A DNA stretch of 64,000 nucleotides from Collinsella sp. An268 (GTDB lineage: Bacteria; Actinomycetota; Coriobacteriia; Coriobacteriales; Coriobacteriaceae), in the NCBI RefSeq assembly GCF_002159765.1, contig NZ_NFJH01000004.1:124001-188000 (forward strand), in the 5' to 3' direction. The notes beneath the pieces are model-generated. The model worked only from the letters and a program-made list of their open reading frames with translations. It had not been told where the DNA came from and did no database searches. The translations under genes were made by a program, and so were the position numbers. Shown here in pieces: positions 18,117-26,832 of this stretch (the stretch's first letter is position 1; the number at the start of each line of letters is the position of its first letter).

Positions 18117-18710
18117 ATGAACCAGACCGCGCCCTTCCGCCCCCTGCGCCGCAGACGCCAGGAACTCAGCTATGCCGCGTGCGCCGAGATACTCGAGCGC
18201 AACACCTCTGGGGTGCTCGCACTTGCCGGCGACGGAGGCTACCCCTATGCCGTCCCGCTGAGCTACGTCTACGTCCCGGCGGGGCCCGTCGCCTCCGGCG
18301 GGGACGCGCCGCTGCAGCACGACCTCCCCTGCGGCACCCCCGCCCAACAGGAGCCCCCGCTCGGACGCCTCCTCTTCCATAGCGCACGCGAGGGCCACAA
18401 GATCGACGCGATCCTCCGCGACGGACGGGCATCGTTTTGCGTCGTCGACCAGGACAGGGTCGTCCCCGAGGAGTTCACCACCTACTTTCGCAGCGTCATC
18501 GCCTTCGGGCGCGTGCGCGTCATCGAGCGGGACGCCGAGAAGCGCGCTGCCGCCGAGCTCCTCTCCCAGCGTTTCGCGCCCGAGGTGCCCCTCGAGCGCC
18601 ACGAGGCGGAGATCGACCGGTTCTGGCAGACCCTCACCATGTTGGAGCTGGCGGTCGAGCACCTGAGCGGCAAAGAGGCCATCGAGCTCGTGCGCGGCCG
18701 CGCCCAGTAG
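18117..18710 (+). CDS. Pyridoxamine 5'-phosphate oxidase / NimA-family flavin-binding protein
   Basis: A 197-residue member of the split-barrel PNPOx-like family, closest in pattern to NimA-like proteins: the barrel strand TSGVLALAGDGGYPYAVPLSYVY, then LLFHSAREGHKID and the FRSVIAFGRVRVIE strand. NimA homologues bind FMN or haem and reduce nitro groups; the role here is unknown. About 25 extra residues (roughly 61-86, rich in Pro, Gly and Gln) interrupt the barrel between strands where homologues have a short turn. The gene lies between the ATPase (93-base gap) and the helicase (17-base gap), so it is probably cotranscribed with them. Confidence 0.8.
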   Translation: MNQTAPFRPLRRRRQELSYAACAEILERNTSGVLALAGDGGYPYAVPLSYVYVPAGPVASGGDAPLQHDLPCGTPAQQEPPLGRLLFHSAREGHKIDAILRDGRASFCVVDQDRVVPEEFTTYFRSVIAFGRVRVIERDAEKRAAAELLSQRFAPEVPLERHEAEIDRFWQTLTMLELAVEHLSGKEAIELVRGRAQ

Positions 18711-18727
18711 CATCCAGGAGGTATGCG

Positions 18728-21085
18728 ATGAGCGTCTTCGACCGTTACGCGCCGTTTATCCAGGACTTCATCTACGACCACGACTGGGAGGGTCTGCGCT
18801 CCATCCAGGTTGCGGCCGCAGACGCCGTCTTCAACACCGATGACCACGTGCTCCTCACCGCATCGACGGCCTCGGGCAAGACCGAAGCGGCGTTCTTCCC
18901 CATCCTCACGCTTTTTGACGAGGACCCACCCGCGAGCATCGGCGCTCTCTACATCGGCCCCTTAAAGGCGCTCATCAACGACCAGTTCCTGCGCTTGGGC
19001 GACCTCTGCGAGGAGGCCCACATCCCCGTCTGGCACTGGCACGGAGACGTCGCCGCCTCCCACAAGCGCAAGCTTATGAAGGAGCCGAGCGGCATCCTCC
19101 AGATCACGCCCGAATCACTCGAGGCGCTCCTCATGCACAAGCATGCGGCCGTGCCCCGGCTCTTCGGCGACCTCCGCTTCGTGGTGATCGACGAGGTCCA
19201 TTCCCTTCTGCGCGGCGACCGCGGCGGGCAGACGCTCTGCCTCATCGAGCGGCTCTCGCGCATGGCGGGCGTCGACCCCCGTCGCATCGGTCTTTCGGCC
19301 ACCATCGGCGACCCGGAGCACGTGGGTTCCTTCCTCGCCTCCGGCACCGGGCGGGGCTGCATCATCCCGCGCTTCGAGGAGCCGCGCCGCACCTGGCGCC
19401 TCTCCATGGAGCACTTCTACATCACGGGCCCGCAGGCAACAGAGCGCGCCCGCGACGAGTTCTCGCAGGGCGGCGCGCCAGGGGCCCTGCGCGCCGACGG
19501 CACCATCGCAGCCGACGTGGTGGCGGTGGAGCGGGTCGATCGCGCGGGCCATGGCGGAACGGACGACGCCGTCACGATCCCGCGCGTCGACGAACGGGCG
19601 CTCCTCGCTGCAGACGACCGCGCACCCGCCGACGCCGACCCCGGCATCGGCTACATCTTCGAGCGCACGCGCGGCGCCAAGTGCCTCGTCTTCGTCAACT
19701 CCCGCGAGGAGGCCGAGGCCGTCTGCACCATGCTCCGCGCCTACTGCGAGGCGGTGCACGAACCGGACCGCTTCCTCATCCACCACGGCAACCTCTCCTC
19801 CGCCATCCGCGAGACGGCCGAGGAGGTCATGCGCGATGACGAGCGGCTCGACACCACCGTCACCACCGCGACGCTCGAGCTCGGCATCGACATCGGCCGC
19901 CTCGAGCGCGCCTTTCAGATCGACGCGCCCTTTACGGTGTCGAGCTTCCTGCAGCGCATGGGGCGCACGGGCCGACGCGGCAGCCCGCCCGAGATGCATT
20001 TCGTCATGCGCGAGGAGCAGCCGGAGCCCCGCACCACCATGCCCGAGACCATCCCCTGGAAGCTCCTGCAGGGCATCGCGCTCGTAGAGCTCTACCGTGA
20101 GGAGAAGTGGGTCGAGCCCCCGCGCCTCGATCGGCTCCCCTACAGCCTGCTCTACCATCAGACCATGGCGACGCTCGCATCGACGGGCGAGCTCAGCCCG
20201 GCGGCCCTCGCGAGCCGCGTGCTCACGCTCTCCTACTTCCATCGCGTCTCGGCGGACGACTTCCGCGTGCTGCTCCGCCACCTCATCAAGACCGACCACA
20301 TCGAGCAGACCGAGGGCGGCGGCCTCATCGTGGGACTTGCCGGCGAGCGCTACACCACGAGCTTCAAGTTCTACGCCGTCTTCCAGGAGAACGAGGAGTT
20401 CACGGTGCGCTCCGAATCCGCCGAGCTCGGCACGATCGTCAACCCGCCGCCCCCGGGCGAGCGCATCGCCATCGCCGGCGCGTGCTGGGTGGTGGAGGAG
20501 GTCGACTGGAAGCGGCACCTCGTCTACTGCACGCAGGTGAAGGGGCGCGTGCCCGCCTATTTTGGCGACTGCCCGGGGGATATCCACACGCACGTGCTCG
20601 AGCGCATGCGCCGCGTGCTCGCCACGCACGAGACCTATCCGTACCTGCTCGCCAACGCGCGGGCGCGCCTCGCGCAGGCGCGGCGCACGGCCGAGCTCTC
20701 GGGTGCGGCGGCAGAGCCCCTCATCAACCTAGGCGGCGACACCTGGGTCCTCATCCCCTGGCTCGGGAGCTACGCCTTCCTCGCGCTCGAGCGCCTCATC
20801 AAGATCAAGTGCGCCAAGGAGCTCGGCATCTCGGGCGTGGACGCATCGCGCCCGTACTTCCTGCAGTTCAAGATGAAGGCTGACGCCGAGACGTTCTTCC
20901 GCGTGCTCGCCGACGAGGCCGACGCCCTCGAGAACCCCATCGAACTCGTCTACCCCAGCGAGGTGCCGTACTTCGACAAGTACGACGAACTGCTGCCCGC
21001 CGAGCTCGTGCGCAAGGGCTTCGCCGAGGGCGTGCTCGACGTCGAGGGCATGCGCCGCCGCGTGCGGGAGTGGAGACTCCGCTAG
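18728..21085 (+). CDS. BrxHI/Lhr-like superfamily 2 DEAD/DEAH helicase
   Basis: A 785-residue SF2 helicase. Motif I is TASTASGKTEAAFF (near residue 40), motif II VIDEVHSLL, motif III LSATIG, and motif VI FLQRMGRTGRRGS. An insert of about 70 residues (GALRADGTIAADVV and following) separates the two RecA domains. The C-terminal 300 residues form an Lhr-like extension. This type accompanies BrxD in type 2 BREX and TerB-N proteins in stress loci. AGGAGG lies just ahead of the start at 18728. It is the last gene of the four-gene unit. Confidence 0.85.
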   Translation: MSVFDRYAPFIQDFIYDHDWEGLRSIQVAAADAVFNTDDHVLLTASTASGKTEAAFFPILTLFDEDPPASIGALYIGPLKALINDQFLRLGDLCEEAHIPVWHWHGDVAASHKRKLMKEPSGILQITPESLEALLMHKHAAVPRLFGDLRFVVIDEVHSLLRGDRGGQTLCLIERLSRMAGVDPRRIGLSATIGDPEHVGSFLASGTGRGCIIPRFEEPRRTWRLSMEHFYITGPQATERARDEFSQGGAPGALRADGTIAADVVAVERVDRAGHGGTDDAVTIPRVDERALLAADDRAPADADPGIGYIFERTRGAKCLVFVNSREEAEAVCTMLRAYCEAVHEPDRFLIHHGNLSSAIRETAEEVMRDDERLDTTVTTATLELGIDIGRLERAFQIDAPFTVSSFLQRMGRTGRRGSPPEMHFVMREEQPEPRTTMPETIPWKLLQGIALVELYREEKWVEPPRLDRLPYSLLYHQTMATLASTGELSPAALASRVLTLSYFHRVSADDFRVLLRHLIKTDHIEQTEGGGLIVGLAGERYTTSFKFYAVFQENEEFTVRSESAELGTIVNPPPPGERIAIAGACWVVEEVDWKRHLVYCTQVKGRVPAYFGDCPGDIHTHVLERMRRVLATHETYPYLLANARARLAQARRTAELSGAAAEPLINLGGDTWVLIPWLGSYAFLALERLIKIKCAKELGISGVDASRPYFLQFKMKADAETFFRVLADEADALENPIELVYPSEVPYFDKYDELLPAELVRKGFAEGVLDVEGMRRRVREWRLR

Positions 21086-21163
21086 AAAGGGTTGATTGGG
21101 GACGTGCGCCGTTCAGCCCATTCCCACGTCAAATGACTCTTAGGGTTTTCAGCATGCCAAGGG

Positions 21164-21658
21164 CTACAACGTCGACAGCATCACATATTTGAGCGCATCC
21201 GCCGCGTCCATTGCATTCACCGGGCTGTGCCGCAAGAAGCGCTCGTCGTTCGTGACGAGCGCTTCGGCATGGCAGCGCGATGCTGCCGCCGCTATGAGCG
21301 CGTCCTCGAAGTCATGCACCTGATTGCGGAACTTCCCCGCAAGCCACACGTCCGAGACATCTACCGCGACGGGCGTTGCGATCTCCTGCATGTTCTGGAC
21401 GCACGCCCATGCATATACTTCCGCCGATCGCGCGTCTTCCTCACTCAGCACTCCATGTACCGCTCGGCTCTGGCGCTTCAAGGCACTCGAGAGCGCATAG
21501 TAGACGTCTTTCAAGCTGCTCACAGCGAACGCCAACGATACACCGTGCTCAAACGCGGTGTCGAGCAAGGCGTGAGCGCGCATATGCTGCTCCCGACCCC
21601 CATCAAAAGCGTCGATCCAGACATTCGTATCGAGAAGGAGTGTCAGCGGGTTCTTCAT
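21164..21658 (-). CDS. PIN domain toxin
   Basis: A 164-residue PIN-fold RNase. Acidic residues expected at the active site are visible: LLLDTNVWIDAF at the N-terminus, DFEDALIAAAA in the middle and VTNDERFL near the end. PIN toxins cleave tRNA, rRNA or mRNA unless held by an antitoxin. The start overlaps the stop of the upstream antitoxin gene by four bases (ATGA at 21655-21658), the classic toxin-antitoxin arrangement. Confidence 0.85.
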   Translation of the reverse strand: MKNPLTLLLDTNVWIDAFDGGREQHMRAHALLDTAFEHGVSLAFAVSSLKDVYYALSSALKRQSRAVHGVLSEEDARSAEVYAWACVQNMQEIATPVAVDVSDVWLAGKFRNQVHDFEDALIAAAASRCHAEALVTNDERFLRHSPVNAMDAADALKYVMLSTL

Positions 21659-22185
21659 AGCAGATAGCCCTTCTCCCGGAAATGCTCCCCCCTAAGGAGG
21701 TCGGTATACTCCTGATCGGACAACCCCTCCCGATCCGGATCCACCCCGGTTATGCCCAATGCAGCCCGAACGTTTTGCCCCTGCGAAAGGCATGAATGGT
21801 ATGCCTCAACCTTGTGCTGCCGTTCGGCACGTTCGTCTTCAGACGGCTCGGCAGAATCCGGATCAAGCGCTGCGCGGAGCTTCTCCGGCTCCCCCTGACA
21901 GCGGACGGCGAGCGTCCACAGCATGCGCACGGCCTGCGTGGGCGTGAACCCTGCCGAAGCGAGAGCGGCATCACCCTCCGCCTTCAATTTTGCGTCGATG
22001 CGCGCATTTACCTGAGATTGGGCGGGTTTATGCTTACTCTTCGCCGCATGCTCCCCCTGCGGGCGCTCCGAATACGCGGAGCGTGCCGTCCGGAGACTCG
22101 CCGTCGCATCCGCAACCGCCTTCGCGCTCGCGCTCGCCGCGCTCTTCTGCATCGGCCTCTTTACCGCGACGCCCGTTTGAGTCAT
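21655..22185 (-). CDS. RelB/DinJ-like antitoxin with long extensions
   Basis: A 176-residue protein. The central segment QVNARIDAKLKAEGDAALAS followed by GFTPTQAVRMLWTLAVR is a RelB/DinJ-type ribbon-helix-helix DNA-binding domain. It has an unusual basic, alanine-rich N-terminal extension of about 55 residues and a charged C-terminal tail of about 75 residues that would wrap the toxin. RelB/DinJ proteins usually partner RelE/YafQ toxins, so a PIN partner makes a hybrid pair. The start follows GAGGAGG. Confidence 0.78.
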   Translation of the reverse strand: MTQTGVAVKRPMQKSAASASAKAVADATASLRTARSAYSERPQGEHAAKSKHKPAQSQVNARIDAKLKAEGDAALASAGFTPTQAVRMLWTLAVRCQGEPEKLRAALDPDSAEPSEDERAERQHKVEAYHSCLSQGQNVRAALGITGVDPDREGLSDQEYTDLLRGEHFREKGYLL

Positions 22186-22212
22186 AGCCGCCTCCTCGAA
22201 TCGCTTTCTTCC

Positions 22213-22253
22213 ATGGTAACGAAACAGCTAGAAGGTGTAAAGCATGTAAAGCA
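22213..22253 (-). promoter_or_regulatory. Toxin-antitoxin promoter with tandem repeat operator
   Basis: On the minus strand a -35 TTTACA (22236-22241) and a -10 TACCAT (22213-22218) are 17 bases apart, ahead of the antitoxin start at 22185. A tandem 9-base direct repeat, TGTAAAGCA twice on the plus strand (22236-22244 and 22245-22253), overlaps the -35. A ribbon-helix-helix antitoxin would be expected to bind such a repeat and repress its own operon. Confidence 0.5.
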
Positions 22254-22399
22254 TCATAGGAGGCAACCTGACTGATAGGCGTCAGGATCCGAATCAGGTA
22301 TCTGGCAACGTTCGACGCGAAACACACGGGAAATCGCGTTAGGCCTCGCTGCGCGCACAACGGGTGCAACGCAGCAGGAGGGAGGTCGCCAAACGCTAT

Positions 22400-23683
22400 C
22401 TACATCGTGAGACGGTAGACGCCGGCGGCGGCATCGTAGCCGTCGCCGAGCACCCTGCGGCAGAAGTCGTGGCACCAGCTCAAGCTGAAGTCCTCGCAGC
22501 CGGGCTCGCTGCGCACGGCGTTGGCGCGGGCGAGGTCCTCAGTATAGCCGGCGATGGGGTACGCGGACATCTGCGGACTCAGCGCCAGGTGCGAGACGAC
22601 CGGCGTGAGGCGCGCGGACGTCACCCGCACCGCTCCGTCCGCCGGCTTCTCGAACGCGAGCTCCGCCATACCGCCCACCATGGTGTCCTTGCGGTTCTGC
22701 CACGAGATGAAGTTTCCCAGCGACCAGAACACCGGGATCCGCCGGCCGTCGGCGCCATAGAGCAGCTCGACCGGCTCGATCACATGCGTGTGCGTGCCGA
22801 TGATGGCGTCGGCGCCCAACTCGCAAAACACCTGCGCCCACGCGCGCTGCGCCGCATTGGGCTCCAAGGCGTATTCGCTTCCCCAGTGCGGGCAGACGAC
22901 GGTGATGTCGGCACCCGCCGCGCGCGCCGCCGCGAAGTCCGCCTCCACCTTCGCCCGGTCGAGCAGGCGCACGCAATACGGCGCGGCGGCCGGCACGGGG
23001 ATGCCGTTGGTGCTCTCGGTGAAGTTGAGGACCGCCACCTTGATGCCGTTGCGCTCCAACATGGCGACGCTGTCGTAGTCCGCCTGGCTGTCGGCGATGC
23101 CCGTGCACACGACCTCGGGATGGTGTTCGCGCCAGTAGGCGAGCTCTGCCTGGATACCCGCGAATCCCATGTCCAGCGCGTGGTTGGTCGCCGCCAGGGC
23201 GACGTCCACACCTGCCGCTACCTCGGCATCGGCGATCTCCACCGGCCCGTTGAACGTAGGGTAGCCGGAGAGATCGAACGCGGTGCTCGCAAGTATCGTC
23301 TCCTGGTTGACGATGGCGATGTCCGCCGCTCGCAGGTGCGGCTTCACCTGGGCGAAAAGATGGTCGTAGCTGCGCCGCCCATCGGACTCCCCGCTCATCC
23401 ACACGCCCTCGTGCACCAGGATATCGCCCACCATGCACAGCGTGAGCGACCGGGGCGCGGCTTCGGCGTCGAACACGGTGGCGAGCCCGGATGGCGACGT
23501 TACGCCCGGTTGCCGCGCATCGGCAGCCCGCCCCGCATCGGCCTTGCCCGCGGGCGCGCATCCTGAGAGCGCCTGCGCGCCGAACAGCCCCAGGGCGCCC
23601 GCCGCCGCCAGCAGCGCCCGACGCGAAACCACCGGCGCGGACGCCGCGCACGGCGGCGCGCCGTCGCCTCGCTGCTGCAGCAT
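22400..23683 (-). CDS. CapA family (poly-gamma-glutamate-type) lipoprotein
   Basis: A 427-residue protein with a lipoprotein signal (SRRALLAAAGALGLFG, lipobox LSGC near residue 40) and a CapA/metallophosphatase-like domain: MVGDILVH for the first metal site, IVNQETILAS, ALAATNHALDMG, VVCPHWGSEY and IIGTHTHVIEP. CapA proteins act in poly-gamma-glutamate capsule or related cell-surface work, though many members have unproven roles. The start at 23683 is chosen for the GGGAGGGTG ahead of it; an in-frame GTG at 23767 lacks a good site. No capB or capC genes are nearby. Confidence 0.85.
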   Translation of the reverse strand: MLQQRGDGAPPCAASAPVVSRRALLAAAGALGLFGAQALSGCAPAGKADAGRAADARQPGVTSPSGLATVFDAEAAPRSLTLCMVGDILVHEGVWMSGESDGRRSYDHLFAQVKPHLRAADIAIVNQETILASTAFDLSGYPTFNGPVEIADAEVAAGVDVALAATNHALDMGFAGIQAELAYWREHHPEVVCTGIADSQADYDSVAMLERNGIKVAVLNFTESTNGIPVPAAAPYCVRLLDRAKVEADFAAARAAGADITVVCPHWGSEYALEPNAAQRAWAQVFCELGADAIIGTHTHVIEPVELLYGADGRRIPVFWSLGNFISWQNRKDTMVGGMAELAFEKPADGAVRVTSARLTPVVSHLALSPQMSAYPIAGYTEDLARANAVRSEPGCEDFSLSWCHDFCRRVLGDGYDAAAGVYRLTM

Positions 23684-24015
23684 ATGCACCCTCCCTGTCG
23701 CACTCCCCGTCCCCACAAGATGGTGCCATCTGCCCCGGCGCAAACGCTGCGAGAGCGGCCCCGTCACGGGCTAACGGTATGGTTGCGCCAGCAAACGGTC
23801 AAAGCGACAAGCCTTTTGCCGCGGCACCCCGGACGGTATCGGTAACGCAAACCACCGTCACTCGGCACATTTTGCCGCTCAGAGCGCCCTGGCAACCACT
23901 TACTTATTACTAATCGATAATCAGAATGTTTCCCTTCACCCCGACGTAGAAATACAGTAGCGTAGTCATTATGCTGTGTATTTACTAACCGAAGTCGACA
24001 GAAGGAGTTGACCTC
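23684..24015. other. Intergenic region between the divergent capA-like gene and oppA
   Basis: A 332-base divergent control region. The oppA-proximal part, about 23898-23990, is clearly AT-richer than its surroundings and must hold the oppA promoter, but no convincing -35/-10 pair stands out (TATGCT at 23970-23975 is the best -10). GAAGGAG at 24001-24007 is the oppA ribosome binding site. No small gene or RNA is recognised. Confidence 0.3.
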
Positions 24016-25722
24016 ATGGTACTCGACAGAAGGACGTTTTTGGCATCCCTCCCCGTGGCGGCGGGAGCGTTTGCGCTCGCCGGCTGCACCGGCGGCGACA
24101 GCGCGCCGGCGGGTTCGGGCCCCGTCGAGGGCGACACCCAGAACCTCAACGTCTGCGTGGCCAGCTTTGGCAACAACTACGACGTGCAGGACATGGGCTG
24201 GCGCTGGATGATGGCAGCCTGCTATGCGGGCATCTACCGTGACGTGGCCGACGAGGAGAACGGCGAGCAGTTCATTCTCGACGGCGCCGAGAGCATCGAT
24301 ATCTCGGACGACCAGACGGTCTACACCTTCCACCTGCGCCAGGACGCCAAATGGTCCGACGGCGAGCCCGTGACCGCCCATGACTACGTCTACGGCTGGA
24401 AGCGCCTCGTCAACCCCGAGTACGGCTACAGCTACAGCTGGTACATCGACAACGTGGTTGGCGTGACCGAGTACAAGGCGGGCACCGGCTCGGCAGACGA
24501 CATCGCGCTCGTCGCGCTTGACGACTACACCTTCCAAGTCACCCTCACCGAGCCCGACGCCACCTTTGAGGCCAAGCTCGTGGCGACCCCGCTCTACCCC
24601 ACCCGTCAGGACATCGCCGAGGCGGCGGGCGACCAATGGGGCAAGGACTGGAGCCTGTGCGTCTACAACGGCCCGTTCTGCATGAGCGAGCTCGTTGAGG
24701 ACAACCGCATGGTCTGGACCAAGAACCCCGAGTACTGGGACGCCGACAACGTAAAGCTCGAGAGCGTCACCTGGAACCTCATCGACGAGGACTCCACGGC
24801 AGCCGGCATGTTCGACAACGGCGAGCTCGACGTCCTGCAGACCTCCGGCGACTACTCCGTGCAGTACGCGGAGAAGGCGGAGGCCGGCGAGATCCAGCGG
24901 CTCGTCACCGACTACCCCGGCACCCAGTGGCTCGTCTTCGACAACAAGAACGGCGGCAAGTCCGGCGTGATCGGCAACGCCAAGGTGCGCAAGGCCCTCT
25001 CCTACGCCCTCGACCGCGACGACATCATCGAGGTCGTCTTCGGCCGCTACAAGCCCGCCTACTCCATCATCTCCCCCGCCATCCAGTTTGACGGCAGCTC
25101 CTACCGCGACCAGGTCGACGAGCCGCTCAAGGATGAGTACGACAAGTACGTGGGCGATGCCGAGGCGCTGCAGGAGCTCTTCCAGGAGGGCCTCTCCGAG
25201 CTCGGCATGGACACCGACCTCTCGCAGGTGACCATCACCCTTCTGACCCAGGGCAGCACCACCGAGGTCAACTCCCTGCGCGAGTACGTGCAGCAGATGT
25301 GGCAGCAGGTCCTCGGCATCACCGTCGAGCTCAACACCGTGGGCGACTACACGCTGTTCGAGGCCGAGCGCGAGGCCGGCAACTACGATGCGTACTACAA
25401 CGGCTGGTACAGCGACTACAACGATCCGCTGGACTACCTGAACTGCTTCTACACCGGCGAGTTTGAGAGCGTGAGCGGCGGCTACAGCAACGCCGAGTTC
25501 GACGGCTACATCGACGCGCTCGAGGGCGAGACGGACAACGCCGTTCGCCTGGACCTCTACACCAAGGCGGAGACGCTGCTTATGGAGGACGCCGCCGTCG
25601 TCCCGATTTACTTTGCCGAGAAGGAGTACTTCCTCCAGAACTGGGTCAAGGGTTTCTGCTGGTCCTCGTTTGGCGCGAGCCAGGAGTTCTATCACACCTC
25701 CATCGAGGGCCGCGGTAACTGA
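24016..25722 (+). CDS. oppA: Oligopeptide ABC transporter substrate-binding lipoprotein
   Basis: A 568-residue solute-binding protein of the extracellular peptide-binding family 5. The signal ends in the lipobox LAGC (near residue 23) after an RRTFLASLPVAAGAFAL stretch. The mature part has family landmarks such as YTFHLRQDAKWSDGEPVTAHDYVYGWKR and NAKVRKALSYALDRDDI (given here as separate segments). It captures peptides outside the membrane for the permease encoded downstream. The gene leads the opp operon and is followed by hairpins that may keep its mRNA more abundant than that of the permease genes. Confidence 0.93.
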   Translation: MVLDRRTFLASLPVAAGAFALAGCTGGDSAPAGSGPVEGDTQNLNVCVASFGNNYDVQDMGWRWMMAACYAGIYRDVADEENGEQFILDGAESIDISDDQTVYTFHLRQDAKWSDGEPVTAHDYVYGWKRLVNPEYGYSYSWYIDNVVGVTEYKAGTGSADDIALVALDDYTFQVTLTEPDATFEAKLVATPLYPTRQDIAEAAGDQWGKDWSLCVYNGPFCMSELVEDNRMVWTKNPEYWDADNVKLESVTWNLIDEDSTAAGMFDNGELDVLQTSGDYSVQYAEKAEAGEIQRLVTDYPGTQWLVFDNKNGGKSGVIGNAKVRKALSYALDRDDIIEVVFGRYKPAYSIISPAIQFDGSSYRDQVDEPLKDEYDKYVGDAEALQELFQEGLSELGMDTDLSQVTITLLTQGSTTEVNSLREYVQQMWQQVLGITVELNTVGDYTLFEAEREAGNYDAYYNGWYSDYNDPLDYLNCFYTGEFESVSGGYSNAEFDGYIDALEGETDNAVRLDLYTKAETLLMEDAAVVPIYFAEKEYFLQNWVKGFCWSSFGASQEFYHTSIEGRGN

Positions 25723-25731
25723 GGCACCCAC

Positions 25732-25841
25732 CGGGGGCGCACGCACGCCCCCGACTGAGAGGGGTGGCCGCGCCGATAGCGCTGCGGTATGCTTCTCCTA
25801 CATGCCCGTCTCACTGGGAAGGAGCCCTCGGGCTCCTTCCC
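25732..25841 (+). other. Two intercistronic hairpins between oppA and oppB
   Basis: A stem of 8 bases (CGGGGGCG with CGCCCCCG, 25732-25753) and a second, perfect 12-base stem (GGGAAGGAGCCC with GGGCTCCTTCCC, 25816-25841, 2-base gap) lie between the genes. Neither is followed by a T run, so they are more likely mRNA-stabilising or processing structures, or weak attenuators, than full terminators. Confidence 0.5.
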
Positions 25842-25860
25842 CGCCTATGGAGGCAGTCTT

Positions 25861-26820
25861 ATGGTCAAGTACACCATTCGCCGGTTCTTCGAGATGATCC
25901 TCACGCTCTTCCTCATCGCGACGGCAACGTTTTTCCTGCTCGAGGCGGTTCCCGGCGATCCTTTGACCGAGCGCGCCAACAAGCTCCCCGTCGAAACCCG
26001 CGCCCAGCTCTACGAGCGCTACGGCCTCGACCGGCCCATGATGGAGCGCTACGTCACGCAGATGGTCAACATGGCGCAGGGCGACTTCGGCGAGTCCTTC
26101 GTCTACGCCGGCCAGACCGTCGAGGGCCTTCTGCACGACCGCCTGCCCGTATCGGCGCGGCTCGGCATCCAGCAGATGCTGCTCGGCGTGACCGTGGGCC
26201 TCGGCCTCGGCATCCTCGCCGCGACGAAGCGCGGCAGGCTCCCCGACTACCTCGTGGTGGGATTGTCGGTGCTCCTGATATCCATCCCCCACTTCGTCTT
26301 GGGCCTGCTGCTGCAGAAGGTGTTCGCCGGCGAGCTCCGCATCTTCCCGAGCATCGGCTGGCCCTCCGGCTCCCAGCTGTGGTTCGGCGGCTGGCAGTAC
26401 ACGGTGCTCCCCACGCTCACCGGCTGCTTCACGTATGTGGCGACCTATTCGCGCCTGCTCAAGTCCTCGATGCTCGACGTGGTGAACCAGGACTACGTCC
26501 TCACCGCCGAGTCCAAGGGGCTCAGCCGCGCGCAGGTGGTGCGCCGCCATATCCTGCGCAACTCCTTCATCCCCGTGATGACGCAGCTGCCCATGTCGGT
26601 CGCCATGTGCATCACCGGCTCGTTCTTCATCGAGAGCATCTTCGCCATCCCGGGCATCGGCCAGTATTTCGTCACCTCGGTCAACAATCAGGACCTCTCG
26701 ATCGTGTTGGGCCTCACGGTATTCCTCTCGCTCATCTACATCGTGGTCCTCTTTATCACCGACATCCTGTACGCCTTGGTTGACCCGCGCATCTCCATGC
26801 CGGGCTCCGAAAGCCGCTAG
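25861..26820 (+). CDS. oppB: Oligopeptide ABC transporter permease
   Basis: A 319-residue inner-membrane permease of the DppB/OppB type: N-terminal MVKYTIRRFFEMILTLFLI, the GDFGESFVYAG extracytoplasmic loop, and the EAA-type loop YVLTAESKGLSRAQV that contacts the ATPase. The start at 25861 follows GGAGG; an in-frame ATG at 25789 lies within the intercistronic hairpin region. Forms the channel with OppC. Confidence 0.92.
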   Translation: MVKYTIRRFFEMILTLFLIATATFFLLEAVPGDPLTERANKLPVETRAQLYERYGLDRPMMERYVTQMVNMAQGDFGESFVYAGQTVEGLLHDRLPVSARLGIQQMLLGVTVGLGLGILAATKRGRLPDYLVVGLSVLLISIPHFVLGLLLQKVFAGELRIFPSIGWPSGSQLWFGGWQYTVLPTLTGCFTYVATYSRLLKSSMLDVVNQDYVLTAESKGLSRAQVVRRHILRNSFIPVMTQLPMSVAMCITGSFFIESIFAIPGIGQYFVTSVNNQDLSIVLGLTVFLSLIYIVVLFITDILYALVDPRISMPGSESR

Positions 26821-26832
26821 GGAGGGACACCG

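Noticed and set aside
16647-18713. A 688-residue minus-strand open frame opposite the BrxD-like and NimA-like genes
   Set aside because: No domain or ribosome binding site; composition is that of an antisense frame.
14779-21085. A complete type 2 BREX (Pgl) system
   Set aside because: Only BrxD- and BrxHI-like genes are present; the phosphatase, methyltransferase, kinase and large ATPase genes are missing from the window.
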